DNA of 64,000 bases, from assembly GCA_964036155.1 (NCBI GenBank), contig OZ038423.1, positions 35,975,249 to 36,039,248 of the forward strand, read 5' to 3'. Each line of letters begins with the position of its first letter. The stretch's first letter is position 1. Under the pieces are notes generated by a model. That model had not been told where the DNA came from and searched no databases. It saw only the letters and a program-made list of their open reading frames with translations. The translations under genes and the position numbers were made by a program. Source of the stretch: Diploscapter coronatus. Its lineage: Eukaryota > Nematoda > Chromadorea > Rhabditida > Rhabditidae. This document shows positions 51,806-62,600 of this stretch, in pieces.

Positions 51806-53853
51806 TTAGGCAACGGCAATTTGCTCATCGCTGTTCGCGCTCGAGGTGCCGTTGTTCGTATTCGTCGGGTCGGCAGGGGCAGTATCGTTTTGGGGAGATG
51901 GAGCAGGTTTATCCTGAAGCTGGAGTTGTTTTTACTGCTTGAAGAATTCTCGATGATATGAACTATTCTCTTCTAACATCTACAATAAAGCTCAAAAATA
52001 ACTTTTCAATCAATGAGGGAATAGTCTCTCTTTGCTTGTGATAGTTTCGACTCTAATCAAAGAGTTTTGACATCTTTATCAAGTACTTCGAGTTTAGGCT
52101 CCTTAGGCGTCGGTTCATTAGGTCTGGGTGAGCTCGTTGCAGATGCATTAAGCGGCGTCCTGGTGCGAGACGAAGCCTGACCCGATGCGGATGGCTGACG
52201 AGATGGAGTCGAGACTGGAGCTGCACCTGCTGCCATTGCTGCCATCTGAATGACATTTGTAAGTTACGAAAATAATTATTGAAGTCCCCGGAAAACGTCA
52301 TGATGGTAATGAAGTGACCTGTAGAATTTGACCAACTCCCAATAGCAGATCAAGCCTCTGAAATGGAAGTATTTTCTTACCTGAGCTTGGGCGTTGCTGA
52401 GTTGAGCGAGTGCAGCTGCATGAGAAGCAGGAGGCATCATCGAGCCGAGTCCGTTGATCCCATTCATCCCTGGCGGCAGAGCCATCGGAGGCATTCCAGG
52501 CATCAGCATGCCGGGAAACGCTGCCATCGCTGCCTGCATCTGGGCTAACTGGTTCATCTGATTCATCTGGTGAGCTGCCATTGCCATCTGAATGTGTAGG
52601 TCTTGAATTGATTCAGTATCCCCGAATGATCGTATATGTAGTTTCATTGTTTAATTGGATCGACTTTAAGAGAATTCTGCAACTGATCATTCTACTCCCT
52701 ACAATCTGGTAGTTTGTTTCTTCTACAAATTTGCAACAATTCCAAACCTGTTGTGGCCCTGGCGGAGGCATACCCATCGACATGCTCATCGCAGTGGCAA
52801 TTTGAGCGTTGATCGCCGCTTGAGCTGCCTGCGCGGCTTGTGCTGCCTGTAATCGAATCAAGGTTATTTCAAACTACTATTATTAATCTATTCTGATACT
52901 GATCCTACTAATACATTGTAAAAATGCCGGTAAAGTACCTGAGCAGCGGCAGCTCCATTCGACAAACCGTTCGGCGGTTTGTTGACTCGAGGAGATGAGG
53001 CCATCGCGGCCATCGGGTTTCTGGATTAGAAGGATCAAGGATATTTGAACACTTGGAAGGACTTTTATAGAATATTTACAGTGCAAATTACAAGCTCCTA
53101 TCGGTTTAAGAAAATCCTCGATACCCTAATCTTGAAAAGTCTACGGACTCCAAATGTGCGAAAATTCAAGAGACAACAAGCTAGATAGTATTTTGGAAAT
53201 TATTAAAATGTCCAATTTCTTAAAATCGAATTACCTGCCCATCATCATCGGAAGCATCGGCATTTGCTGTTGCATCGCTGGAGCTTTGATTTGTTCCACT
53301 TCTGCCATAATCAAAGGCTAAATTACTGATTTAGTTGCTTCCAATTGACTGATTAGCATTACCTGAAACTCCTGAGGAATCATGGGCAAATATGTCTGAA
53401 TATTGTGCTGAAGTCGCTTCGCTAGCTCTGTATTTTTAAGAATATCCATTTGGACTTGCATCTGTGTGTTCTGGTCAGTGAGGACGGCGATTTGTTGCTG
53501 GATACTAAGTGCTTCCTGAAAAGAAGGAATATTTTATCGTGGTCTAATAATATCGCCAGTGGTTTCAATGAAAATTAAACTGAAAGGAAATTGAAACCAG
53601 GTTAAAATGGAAATGGAAACGGAAACGATCCTAAAATGCAAGAACCGAAATCTCTTTTTCTCTCTTACTAAGAAAATAAAACGAATCTCAAAATAATCGA
53701 CTTAATGAATCTAATAGCTACATTTCTGGTCTTTTCGAGCTCCTGTTTCATAGAGTTGTTGGTCTGCTGCAGATGGAGCAACTCCTTGCGGACCGCATCG
53801 ACAGAGTCGACCGAAGACGACTTGCCGCCTCGATTCTTTGACGACTCCACTTT
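51806..53853 (-). CDS. lsy-22: Groucho/TLE Q-domain corepressor, AES/LSY-22 type (5' exon missing)
   Basis: Eight exons are found: 53853-53722, 53515-53363, 53317-53235, 53020-52939, 52846-52748, 52587-52381, 52245-52072 and 51913-51806, all in phase. The first ends at an acceptor and has no ATG, so at least one upstream exon is not identified. The N-terminal coiled coil (VRKELLHLQQTNNSMKQELE then TELAKRLQHNIQTYLP and EFQPLIMAEVEQIKA) aligns with the tetramerising Q domain of Groucho/TLE (KEEFQFLQ.., EIVKRL.., ..VERAKQ). Next come Ala/Gln/Met-rich low-complexity blocks, then a Ser/Pro/Thr/Asn-rich tail ending SDEQIAVA. There is no WD40 propeller, so this is the short AES-like form represented in worms by LSY-22, which works with UNC-37 in transcriptional repression. 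Orthology is by my own alignment from memory, so moderate. Confidence 0.72.
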
Positions 53854-56291
53854 CTGCAAAAACCGATGAATCAATAGAAAGCATAAAATAGTCAATAAAA
53901 CTACGATTTTCGAAAGAGAAAATTATGGACCTCAGATAGGAAAACGATTAAATTTACTATCAACCATTTGCAATTGCTATTCCATGATTTATGATCAACT
54001 AGTGCAGAATATGAAATTGCAATTTATGATGTACAAATTAAAATGCTAAAATCAAAGAATGTATGAGGGGCTATGCGATAAATTATCGAGGAAAAATGAT
54101 TAAAACGAGTAATAAATTGAGTGTACCAAGATTTTGATCGGCATTTAATAGGAATAATGTGATTGGCTTCTAAGATGATAATCGATGCACAAACTAATAA
54201 CTTATCGACTAGCTAATCTCATTATGATAAGATCATCGCTTATTATGTGCAAATAGTAACTATTATCGAAAGATAAACAATCAATTGACGCTGTTCTTAA
54301 AGAACGCCGCCAAACTTTACGATGTTGAACAGAATATCACCTCGCTGGATCAATAACTCACACGATTTTATGGCGATAAAATCTAGTGGATTTTAGTCTG
54401 AAGTGTCACAACACAGAATTTAACGAAACAATCGAATTAAAGGTGATTTAATTAGGAAGATAAAGTGATGAAAACCTCAGTTAACACTTATTCAACTCAT
54501 TAAACTTTCGAAAACATGTGGAATTCTAAACTAGAGATTACGTCTGGATTACGAAATGACGAGAATTAAATTATTTGAAAAATTTCAATGAAAATTGCAA
54601 ATTTCCAAGTTAAGAAAGCGCCAACGCTTGGTGAACAACATATAGAGTTAGTGGACTGGAGAGAGACAGAGGGCAACAGAGTGCGCCCGGCCGCGGATTA
54701 CAGCGTAATCAGGGTGAAAGACGTTGGAAAGAAAGATTTTTAAGAGGATTTCGAAGAGTATCGGCAGTGTTAAGATCGACGTTAAAGCCGAGCCCATCTT
54801 TATGGTAATCCCGATAAATTTCGGAGAAAATAATCACGTTGGTTAAAGAGCCTTCAGAAGAACTTATGGGATAATCTTAAAAGGAACTTCTTGGATCTAA
54901 GGAATCCTTTCTGATATTCAAACTTTCGCAGCCAAAACGCTGATAAATCTAAGATAAGTGATTTTCTGAAAATAGAAAAAATCATATTAAATTCGTTCAA
55001 ACCGTTACATTTCAATTCATAATAATTTCTAAGAGATCATAAATTCGATGATAAAAATTACGAGTTTTTAGGTATTTAGAGAGTTTGAGTTGCATTGTTA
55101 AAATGCGGAGAGTCCAGAGAAGCACAAGAAAATAGTATGTAAAAGTTGGGAATAGCGCCTTGAAATGGGAGAGTGCAAAAGAATCAGACGAACAAGTAGA
55201 ATCGGCTGTGTCAATACTCGGACTAACAGAGACAGAAACGGATTGGGGAACCACACTAAAGAGAAGTTGAGTTAGAGAATTAGAGACAGAAAGATATAGT
55301 TTGAGGAAAAGAGAACAAAGAAGCAGAAAAAGGGTTAGAGATAAAGTGAAAAGAGGTAAAGCAAATGTGAAGTTAACGGTACACACAACACGTGTGTGGT
55401 GTAACTTATACAAACCGCAATTTGGCGTCAAATATTGTGCTTTAGTGCAAGATTGTGTTTGCCTTTTGTATAATAACTGAACTATGACTTGCAGATCACG
55501 GTGAACCTACAAGTTTGAACTTCAACAATACATAAAATTCAAAGGTGCAGAATTATTGAAACGAAATGCATTGTGATGAAGGAAGTATTTGGTGTAAAAG
55601 TTTTCAGTAAGAGAATTCTAAATTAGCCGATAAATTGAAACCCTTTTAATCGCAAGATTTCGACTGACATCGTTTGAAAGTCTAAGCTCCGAATAATCAA
55701 TGATTATCGTATAAATAGACGATTTTCGAGAGATTATAATACCACGAAAACGCCTTCAGACGTAATGCAAGGATCAGCACTTTGAGGAAATTTTTCTTCA
55801 GATTTTGGTTTTATTTTATTCAAAACTTTCTTTTGTGATAAGATGCATTTTTGAAAGATAAAAAGTATGCTACAGAGAAAAAATGAATTTTGTTATGGCT
55901 GAGCAAATTCATTAAACCGCTTATATTTTGCATCCACCTAAAATCTATTGTAGTTGCGACTTTTGTTGTTTGTCTGTTGTGTCTGGACTAAAGTTTATTT
56001 CAGATGAATGCTCAAACGCTCATTTCCGATATTCCTGCAATGGAGTGCAGAGGTGATTTCATTCATCATTTTGGTACATAAATAATTTTTGATAGCTTTT
56101 CTACTTTGAACTAGTTTATTTTTACAGATTTGAAAATCTGAAGACATGAAATTTCACTGTTTCGATGAGCATCTAGTGATTATAGTTATCATACACATCG
56201 GGATAAAATTGCTAGTAAAGGACTTGCTTATTTTATATGTACAGAGGTTTGTTAATTTAGATGATTTCAAAATTTTATCATTGGTACCGAT
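53854..56291. other. Upstream region of the Groucho-like gene
   Basis: Probably a large first intron and promoter of the lsy-22-like gene, whose first exon I could not place. A GC-richer island at 54655-54740 (contains GTGCGCCCGGCCGCGG) is the best promoter candidate. 55130-55370 is G/A-rich low-complexity sequence, so the 139-aa open frame on its minus strand is probably compositional. The rest shows nothing. Confidence 0.4.
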
Positions 56292-56564
56292 TCATTCTTC
56301 CAAATCGATCGGGAATTCTTGATCTTCCGGATGTCCTTTGCAAGACGAACAGATACACAGTTCATCCTTGCATTTACCTGTGGCACATTGCTGAAAGTAT
56401 TCAATAAAAACACGGATTTTCATATTTCTGATTACCTTTGATGCACAATAAGCCTCACAGCCTGATTCACCCAGGAACTGACATTTGATAGCCGATCCTT
56501 CGGTCGAATCGAAGCTGATCAGGCTCAAAATGAATAGTGCCAGAAATAGGAGATGGAGCTTCAT
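56292..56564 (-). CDS. ABF-like CS-alpha-beta antimicrobial peptide precursor, copy 1
   Basis: Two exons, 56564-56436 and 56390-56292, encode 75 aa. A signal peptide (MKLHLLFLALFILSLISF) is followed by a mature region with eight cysteines in the order CQFLGESGC, EAYC, ASKQC, ATGKC, KDELC-I-C-SSC. The CxxxC...C...C...CxCxxC spacing is that of nematode ABF and other CS-alpha-beta antimicrobial peptides, but the N-terminal loop and the segment before CxC are shorter than in ASABF. The acidic tail ends DLEE. The ATG lies just after a TCCAG acceptor. Unlike copies 2 and 3 there is no intron after the signal peptide region; the intron before the last exon is shared by all three. Expected to be secreted; activity is inferred from the family. 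Confidence 0.82.
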   Translation of the reverse strand: MKLHLLFLALFILSLISFDSTEGSAIKCQFLGESGCEAYCASKVIRNMKIRVFIEYFQQCATGKCKDELCICSSCKGHPEDQEFPIDLEE

Positions 56565-56609
56565 TCTGGAGAAAAATCAAAGGGCTGACTGATCTAGAAT
56601 GAAAACGGT

Positions 56610-56690
56610 CAGCTTTTATACTCGAAAAGAGTTTGAAGAGAATTGCTACTTCAAGACATTTCATGGAACGGTGAACTCCGTTATCACAGC
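56610..56690 (-). promoter_or_regulatory. Promoter of ABF-like copy 1
   Basis: On the minus strand, GAGTATAAAAGCTGAC gives a TATA box at 56614-56620, about 50 nt before the ATG. A TGATAA GATA-factor site lies at 56681-56686. The TATA is followed by TTTTCATTCTAGATCA, a motif also found downstream of the TATA in the other two copies. Confidence 0.6.
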
Positions 56691-56961
56691 TGACCCAATA
56701 TGTGACATGCATGATACAGACAACTATTCGTATTTCATTGATGCTTCGAAATGTTTATCAGCAAATAATTTTACCCCAATGTGTTACGATGAAATTATTT
56801 TGCGATTTGACCTCAGGAGTTCAATTTGATAAACTTTTGATCGAACTTCTTGAATGATATCAACTTGAATCGTTGCATAAAGTTGATTTATTTACATGTT
56901 CAAAGCTATTTACAAATTTATGCAGAGTATTCTGGTGATCAACCTCATCAGTAGAAATATC

Positions 56962-57340
56962 TTATTCCTGAATTTGTCCTAGTGGCACCTTATTTTCGTC
57001 TTGTTGATTTGGACAATTTCTACAATGGCAAATATCACCTTGGCAATACCCCATACAATAGCCCTGAATTGATTATTTTAATTTCGAATTCAAATTTAAA
57101 TGGCTTGCCAGTGTTCGGCAGTGAATAGTACAAGCGACGTCACCATCGAGCTGAAATTAGAATATTTTAGGATATGATTGCTATCGTTAAATTTGCACGA
57201 AATTAGTAAGAATTGGTTCAACAATGACTGTTTATCATGATTTTGATATTTACCTGACAGCTAACAGCGCTGACTTCAGATGGAGTAAATTCGAAGAAGC
57301 AAGCGATAAAGAGTGCAAGGAAAGCGATTTGAAGCTTCAT
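56962..57340 (-). CDS. ABF-like CS-alpha-beta peptide precursor, copy 2 (GC-AG intron)
   Basis: Three exons, 57340-57254, 57150-57109 and 57063-56962, encode 76 aa. The signal peptide begins MKLQIAFLALFIACFF. Mature cysteines follow CQLDGDVAC, TIHC, RTLGYC, MGYC, QGDIC-H-C-RNC, matching the copy 3 spacing exactly, and the tail ends PLGQIQE. The second intron (57064-57108, 45 nt) starts with GCAAGC instead of GT. The paralogue at 57717-58096 has its intron at the same codon boundary with a normal GTAAGT donor, so the GC donor is well supported. Without that splice the frame runs to a stop and loses half the cysteines. Confidence 0.85.
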
Positions 57341-57424
57341 TCTGGATTTTTGCAAATAAGGCGGATTCTAGAATCTGCTGATTCTTAATGAAAATGATCA
57401 CGAGTCTATAATTTCTAAAAAGTC

Positions 57425-57470
57425 AAGTTCTTATATAAAAGCTATTAATCATTGCTGTTTATCATAATAT
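57425..57470 (-). promoter_or_regulatory. Promoter of ABF-like copy 2
   Basis: The minus strand shows TTTTATATAAG (57430-57440) as TATA box and TGATAA at 57459-57464 about 20 nt further upstream. A CATTTTCATTAAGAATCA motif lies downstream, comparable to the other copies. Confidence 0.55.
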
Positions 57471-57716
57471 TGAGAATATTAATGACTATGATTCACCATC
57501 GTTCGTCTGACATTAGCTAGGAATGCAGAAATCGAAAGATAACTGGCTTTTTTGGAGTCAATTTTATAGCATTTAGTTTGATAAATTCTAGGAATATCAC
57601 GTTTAACTGTCTTGCACACAAAATTGCGCAAAATTATTTATTTACATATCGGAAAAATTACAAATGAATAATGCACAGAGTATGAGCTCGTTGTATGTGG
57701 AGAAGAGGCGATCGTT

Positions 57717-58096
57717 TTATTTCCGTAATTTCTCCAGGAGATCGGAAGAGACCATACCGCCACCTTGAGCCTTGCATTTGATACATTTGCAAACATAGTT
57801 CACACATTCCCCGTCACAGAAGCCCTAAAATAAATTTGATATAATAATAATAATTATTCAAAATAAGGAATGGAAATTAAAAGACTTACCATTGATCGGC
57901 AATGAACGATGCATCCAGCAGCACCAGCAGCCTAAAGCGGAAAAAATAGTTTGACAAATAATTATAAATAAGAGGAAATTTGTTAGATTACAAATTCATG
58001 ATCTTCTACCTGGCAACTGAACGCGTCGACTTCAGATGGAGTGAGCACGGCAAGACAGCCGATGAAGAGAGCAAGGAAGGCGAGTTGAAGCTTCAT
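57717..58096 (-). CDS. ABF-like CS-alpha-beta peptide precursor, copy 3
   Basis: Three exons, 58096-58010, 57931-57890 and 57824-57717, encode 78 aa. The signal peptide begins MKLQLAFLALFIGCLAVL and exon 1 ends in FSCQ. The mature part runs CQAAGAAGC, IVHC, RSMGFC, DGEC, VNYVC-K-C-IKC, eight cysteines in CS-alpha-beta order, and a basic tail ends LLEKLRK. Exon 1 is very similar to copy 2, including TPSEV before the cleavage region, which points to a recent tandem duplication. All introns are GT-AG. Probably an antimicrobial peptide secreted into the gut lumen or pseudocoelom; function inferred. Confidence 0.85.
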
Positions 58097-58139
58097 TTTG
58101 AGGTTTGAGAGTAACGTAGAGAAGTATCCAAAGTGGATT

Positions 58140-58257
58140 GATCCTGAATGAAAGTTATCGCCTTTTATACTGTTTTCAACCTCGTAAGCTTCCAAGTTTA
58201 CAAACTTGAGCATACATCATAATTTGCTAGTCCTACCAAAAATATCCATTCTTATCA
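58140..58257 (-). promoter_or_regulatory. Promoter of ABF-like copy 3
   Basis: The minus strand contains CAGTATAAAAGGCGATAAC (TATA at 58163-58169) followed by TTTCATTCAGGATCAATC, and a TGATAAGAA site at 58249-58257 upstream. TGATAA is the GATA consensus used by intestinal ELT-2 and epidermal ELT-3 factors in worms. Confidence 0.6.
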
Positions 58258-59605
58258 TGATTGACCCTTAGTAATTGAGAACTAACTTCCCAAAACAATA
58301 TTTTACTTCCCAAGGATGGCGCAAAAATAATAATAAGGTTCGAAAGAAAATTGGATGACAGTTTTAAAAATTCTTTCTTTCTGTGGACTATTTGATATCA
58401 TTCCGAATTTACTTATCGGCAAGTCGTTTTACTACAGACTAAGAATGCGAATTAAATTGATAACCAAATAGTAAGGCATTTGCAGTATCCGAGTTCAAGT
58501 TGATAAGGATTTGTAGCACTTCTATTGACATCATGTGTATTGTAAGAAATTTGATTAGTCAAATTAGAAAAGGAAAACAAGTTAGCAAAAATAAAGTAAG
58601 TGCATAGATTTTCGGTTGAGCAACTTCTTGCAGACCGTTTATATTTTGCACCCTTTGCTTCGCGACTTCTTGGACCAAATTTCCTGCTCTTATTTAAGTC
58701 CGTGGTTGGACTTATTTCGGATGAATGATCATTTTCCGACATTCCTAGACGATTTGGTGAAAAATTTTCTTACCTCCGGAACTTCAATAAATTATTCTCA
58801 AAAAATTAATATTTTGTGCAATTATGCTTTCCAATCTAATAGAGCTGATCTTCGTCCATAAATTAGAAACGATTTTTAGGAAAATTATTCGAAAAAGTTT
58901 TCGAATTTTGCGTGCATTTTTTAGTTTCATCATTTGATGCTCCCAGGATTAAATGCGAATGTTTATTCCCTCTTTCGTCGTAATTTTGTCGATGGTTCCT
59001 TGTTATTAGCAGTGTTTTTCTGCCTCTGCCTGCCAAATAGTAAATCCCCTGCATATTTCCGCGCTGTCTTCTTCCTGAGAATTCCGAGAATCCCCTGCCA
59101 TTTGTTAATTTCTCGATTATTTTATTCGGTCCTCATTATTTCTCCTTTAGATATTCAATATATGTTTTAGATTTCCCAAATTTTAGGACAAAGTGGTACT
59201 TTTCGATTTTATAAACTCTAAAAGAGATTCGGAGACTTTAGATTCAAAGATTATATTTTCTCATGAGATTCACCCTTTCAAACTTTATTTGATATTTTTA
59301 GCGAGTTGTCATTTCGCGCTTCCAAATTCGAGTTATGAGTTATGCGATTGTTCGCATATTTCACTTGTCCATCATTTTGCGACACATTTTTTCAAAGCGC
59401 GGGTTTTTTTTTTTTCATTTGGAGCGCCGCTAAAATATGGATATCTTATCCAGTTTTCTTCGTTTACTCTTCAAAAGTGGAGGATTTTTCCTATGAATTG
59501 TGATCAAGCTAGCGTATCTAGAATTGTTTTCACTTGTTATCTTTCAACATGGAAGAGATTCGGAAGAGCAATTGTGAAAGTGTTTTCAGATTGCAACCCA
59601 CCAGG
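58258..59605. other. Divergent spacer before the K2P channel
   Basis: No gene seen. Open frames on both strands, including 59193-59729, lack domains. The region must hold promoter elements for the ABF-like array on the left and the channel on the right. Confidence 0.45.
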
Positions 59606-62600
59606 ATGGCTCCCCCGGGGTCTCGCTTATTCTCGGGTCATTTGGGGGCATTCTCCCTGTCCCCTATCCAGTTGCAGCACTCACAGTCCGCTCTCCCACT
59701 CTTCCCGCTGCAGACCATCCCTAGATTAGCAGCTTCACATTCATTACCTACAATGAATCAGGTGAGTTAGTTGATTTCTAAAATTAAAGAAAAAATAACG
59801 CAAATAGTAGACGAAAAAATTCAAAGATGATAAGACTATGCTTCAAGAAAAAATTTAATTAGGTAGAATTGCCTATTTAGTAATGTATCACGCATTTTGA
59901 GGCTATTATTATCCAAACCTATCAAATAGTTCAACAAAACATCTTCTGTGGCGGTATTTTGTGCCCGCAAGTCGCACTTCTTTCCCCAAAAAGTGCGACT
60001 TCGAAGTTGGTGCTTCTTAGTCAAAAAATACCGCCACTGATATTAATATTCTGAATCCTATCTCGCCCGATAAATTCAAAATCATGCGAAAGCTCAATTT
60101 TCATTACTTGATTCTCTTGATTACCTAAGTACCCCTATTGAGAAAGTATGCAAGTCCCTAATTCGGACCCAGAACCCATCTCTGATGCGTTTCCGGTTGA
60201 TTTACCCAGTTGGCCGGCTTCCCGCTTGGAGTACGGGTCCGCTAGCCTTCCCTTTGCTTATTTGCTATGTTTATTCCACACACATTTTCACTTCCTAATT
60301 CATTGGTTCAACACTTCATGTATTTTGCTGAATGTTGCAAAAATTACATCAACTTTTCTTGCAAGATCGTTTCTATTTTCTAAAATGTTTTACAATCTAG
60401 TTATTTCTAAACTTTCACGGTCTTCTAAACTAGAAAAACTAATTTTTGAAGATTTGCGAGGACTTTAAAAAATTCGGTTTCCATGAGGAAACTCCCGGAA
60501 AGGGGGAAAAAATGCGACTGCGCACCCCGTTCGAGGCAAAACTCTCAGGAAATAATGGTGAATTTTTAATTCGAAGCTTACAAATGAATCATTGCCAAAT
60601 AAGCATGGCTAGAATAACCTATTTGCAAAGGAACGTGAATATGCTCATTTCAAAACCCAAGCCGTTTTTTCGAAACTACCTCAAATATTTTTGTATTCCA
60701 TATTTTTATTTTTATTCAATTGTCAAGATGAGCAGCAGGATATTTTGGGTATCATTTTCGAGACATTTGTTAAAAATAAAGGAATCAGAAGCTTTCAGTC
60801 TGAAGTAAGGGAGGGAGAAGTTTCATTTCGAAATTTAGTCACTTTACCCTAATTACGTGTTTCACTTTTGGAAGAAAAAAACAAGAAAAATTCACGAAAA
60901 AATCAGGAAAAGGGGAGAATCGAAGAAAAATCAACTCGTTCCCTAAATAAGTTGACTTGATGTACAGGTTGTTGTAATATAGTAGTAACATAGAAAGATT
61001 ATTGAAAATTCCGTGATTTTTTTCCAAAATATAATTGCAGGTGGCTCTGTCGAATGCATTCGGTGCAGGCCGAAGGGGTGGAATCGCAGAGGGCATGGAG
61101 AGCAGAGGACCCACGCCTCCTCCAGGTTAGGAAGACTCCTTTCAAAAAACCTCAATCATTTACTTACTTCGGACTTTCTGGCTTTTGGGTTGGACTTTCA
61201 TTTTGAATTTTTTTAAGTCCACACATTTTTGGTCACTCTTAATGATTCTTCAATGTTTTCTTCAACAATATTTCTTAAATGACTTTTTGAAAGTTTTATG
61301 AAGAGAAGTGAAAAATGAATACGACATCTTAAAGGCGCATAAATTTTTCAAACGAAATTGCACCTCTCCCAAAAAATTCGAACAATGCAATTTTGCTCCC
61401 CCTTTGCATGTCCGCACCTTTCGGCACAATCCTTCGAACAGCCCCATTGTTTTTGCTCAATTTCAGCCATTTTTGTCCCGTATTTATAAATAAAGCCTAG
61501 ACTTGAACCGGAGAATTACGGATTAGGAAAAAAATAGAATAGTTCCGATTTTTTCTTAAATTTTTCTGCAGAATTTCAAAAAATTTCACTCTTTATTTGA
61601 AATCGTTCCATTATATGGTAAAGCACATAGAGATCCAAAATACCTTTGATACGGCACTCAATATTTCAAAAAGACATTTCTTTCGCAGAACAGCTTTTTC
61701 GCAAGTGATTGTGCCAAGCGAAAAAGTAGTCTATTTTATTTGTCCCTCCCCTTTTCCATAATCTTTATTACTCCGTCGGACGGGCTTTTCCCCTCTCCAT
61801 CCATTCGTTTTCCGATGTAACTCATCTAAAATTCATCGCTCGTATCTTTTTACCCTTACTTTCTGCTTGTGCCCAATTTTCGTCACCGAATTTGGCATTT
61901 CTTTTCCTTTGAAATGACAATTATTTTCGGTGCATACCGAATTTTATGTCGATTTTGCGCGAAAATCCGTTTACATAGCGTATTTTGACGGAAATTTTCT
62001 AGAAATAAATGGGACGTTTGTGATTTTCTTTTTCTGAAACATGGTATTTCCTTCGACCGATATTAGTTCTGAGGCTAGCACTAGACGGGATGAAATTCGA
62101 AAATGTTCCGAATGTGACAAGGAACGACTCAATAAAGGGGTTGATGATGAAAGCCAGAGTAAGCTGAAAAAGATTTGAAAAATATGCTAACCTACTAACA
62201 ATTTGAATATTTTGACTATTCCAGCCGGTCCCCTTCGAGCGTGTATGCAGAAGTTCCGGCTTGCGATTTTACACTTGGCCCTCATCACGGCTACAATCAC
62301 TTACATTTGCATTGGAGGTAGAAAAATTTTAGTTTTGAGAAAAATGAATGACGAAGAGGTTACGAAAAGAAAGATTCGCAAAGAATGAATTTCCCACTTT
62401 TACATTTGGCAAAAAATCAAAAACTTATTTCGAAATTATGCTAATTTTTCAGCCCTGATATTTTCCGCGATTGAGCGACCCTACGAGCAATCGCACAGAG
62501 ACTACCATTTGCAAGAGATCAGAAATATCGAGGCTAGTTTTTTCCTAAATTTACTTTTGTTATTTCGCAACTTCGAAGGTCATGGAAAGATCTTGCAAGT

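Noticed and set aside
55012..55431. 139-codon minus-strand frame, Ser/Leu/Phe-rich
   Set aside because: It reads the complement of a G/A-rich low-complexity tract; hydrophobic and serine runs are expected from that composition.
56607..56694. TATCACAGC (miR-2 family seed) with an 8-bp inverted partner
   Set aside because: The stem is only about 8 bp with a 72-nt loop, and the word overlaps the GATA site of the ABF-like promoter.
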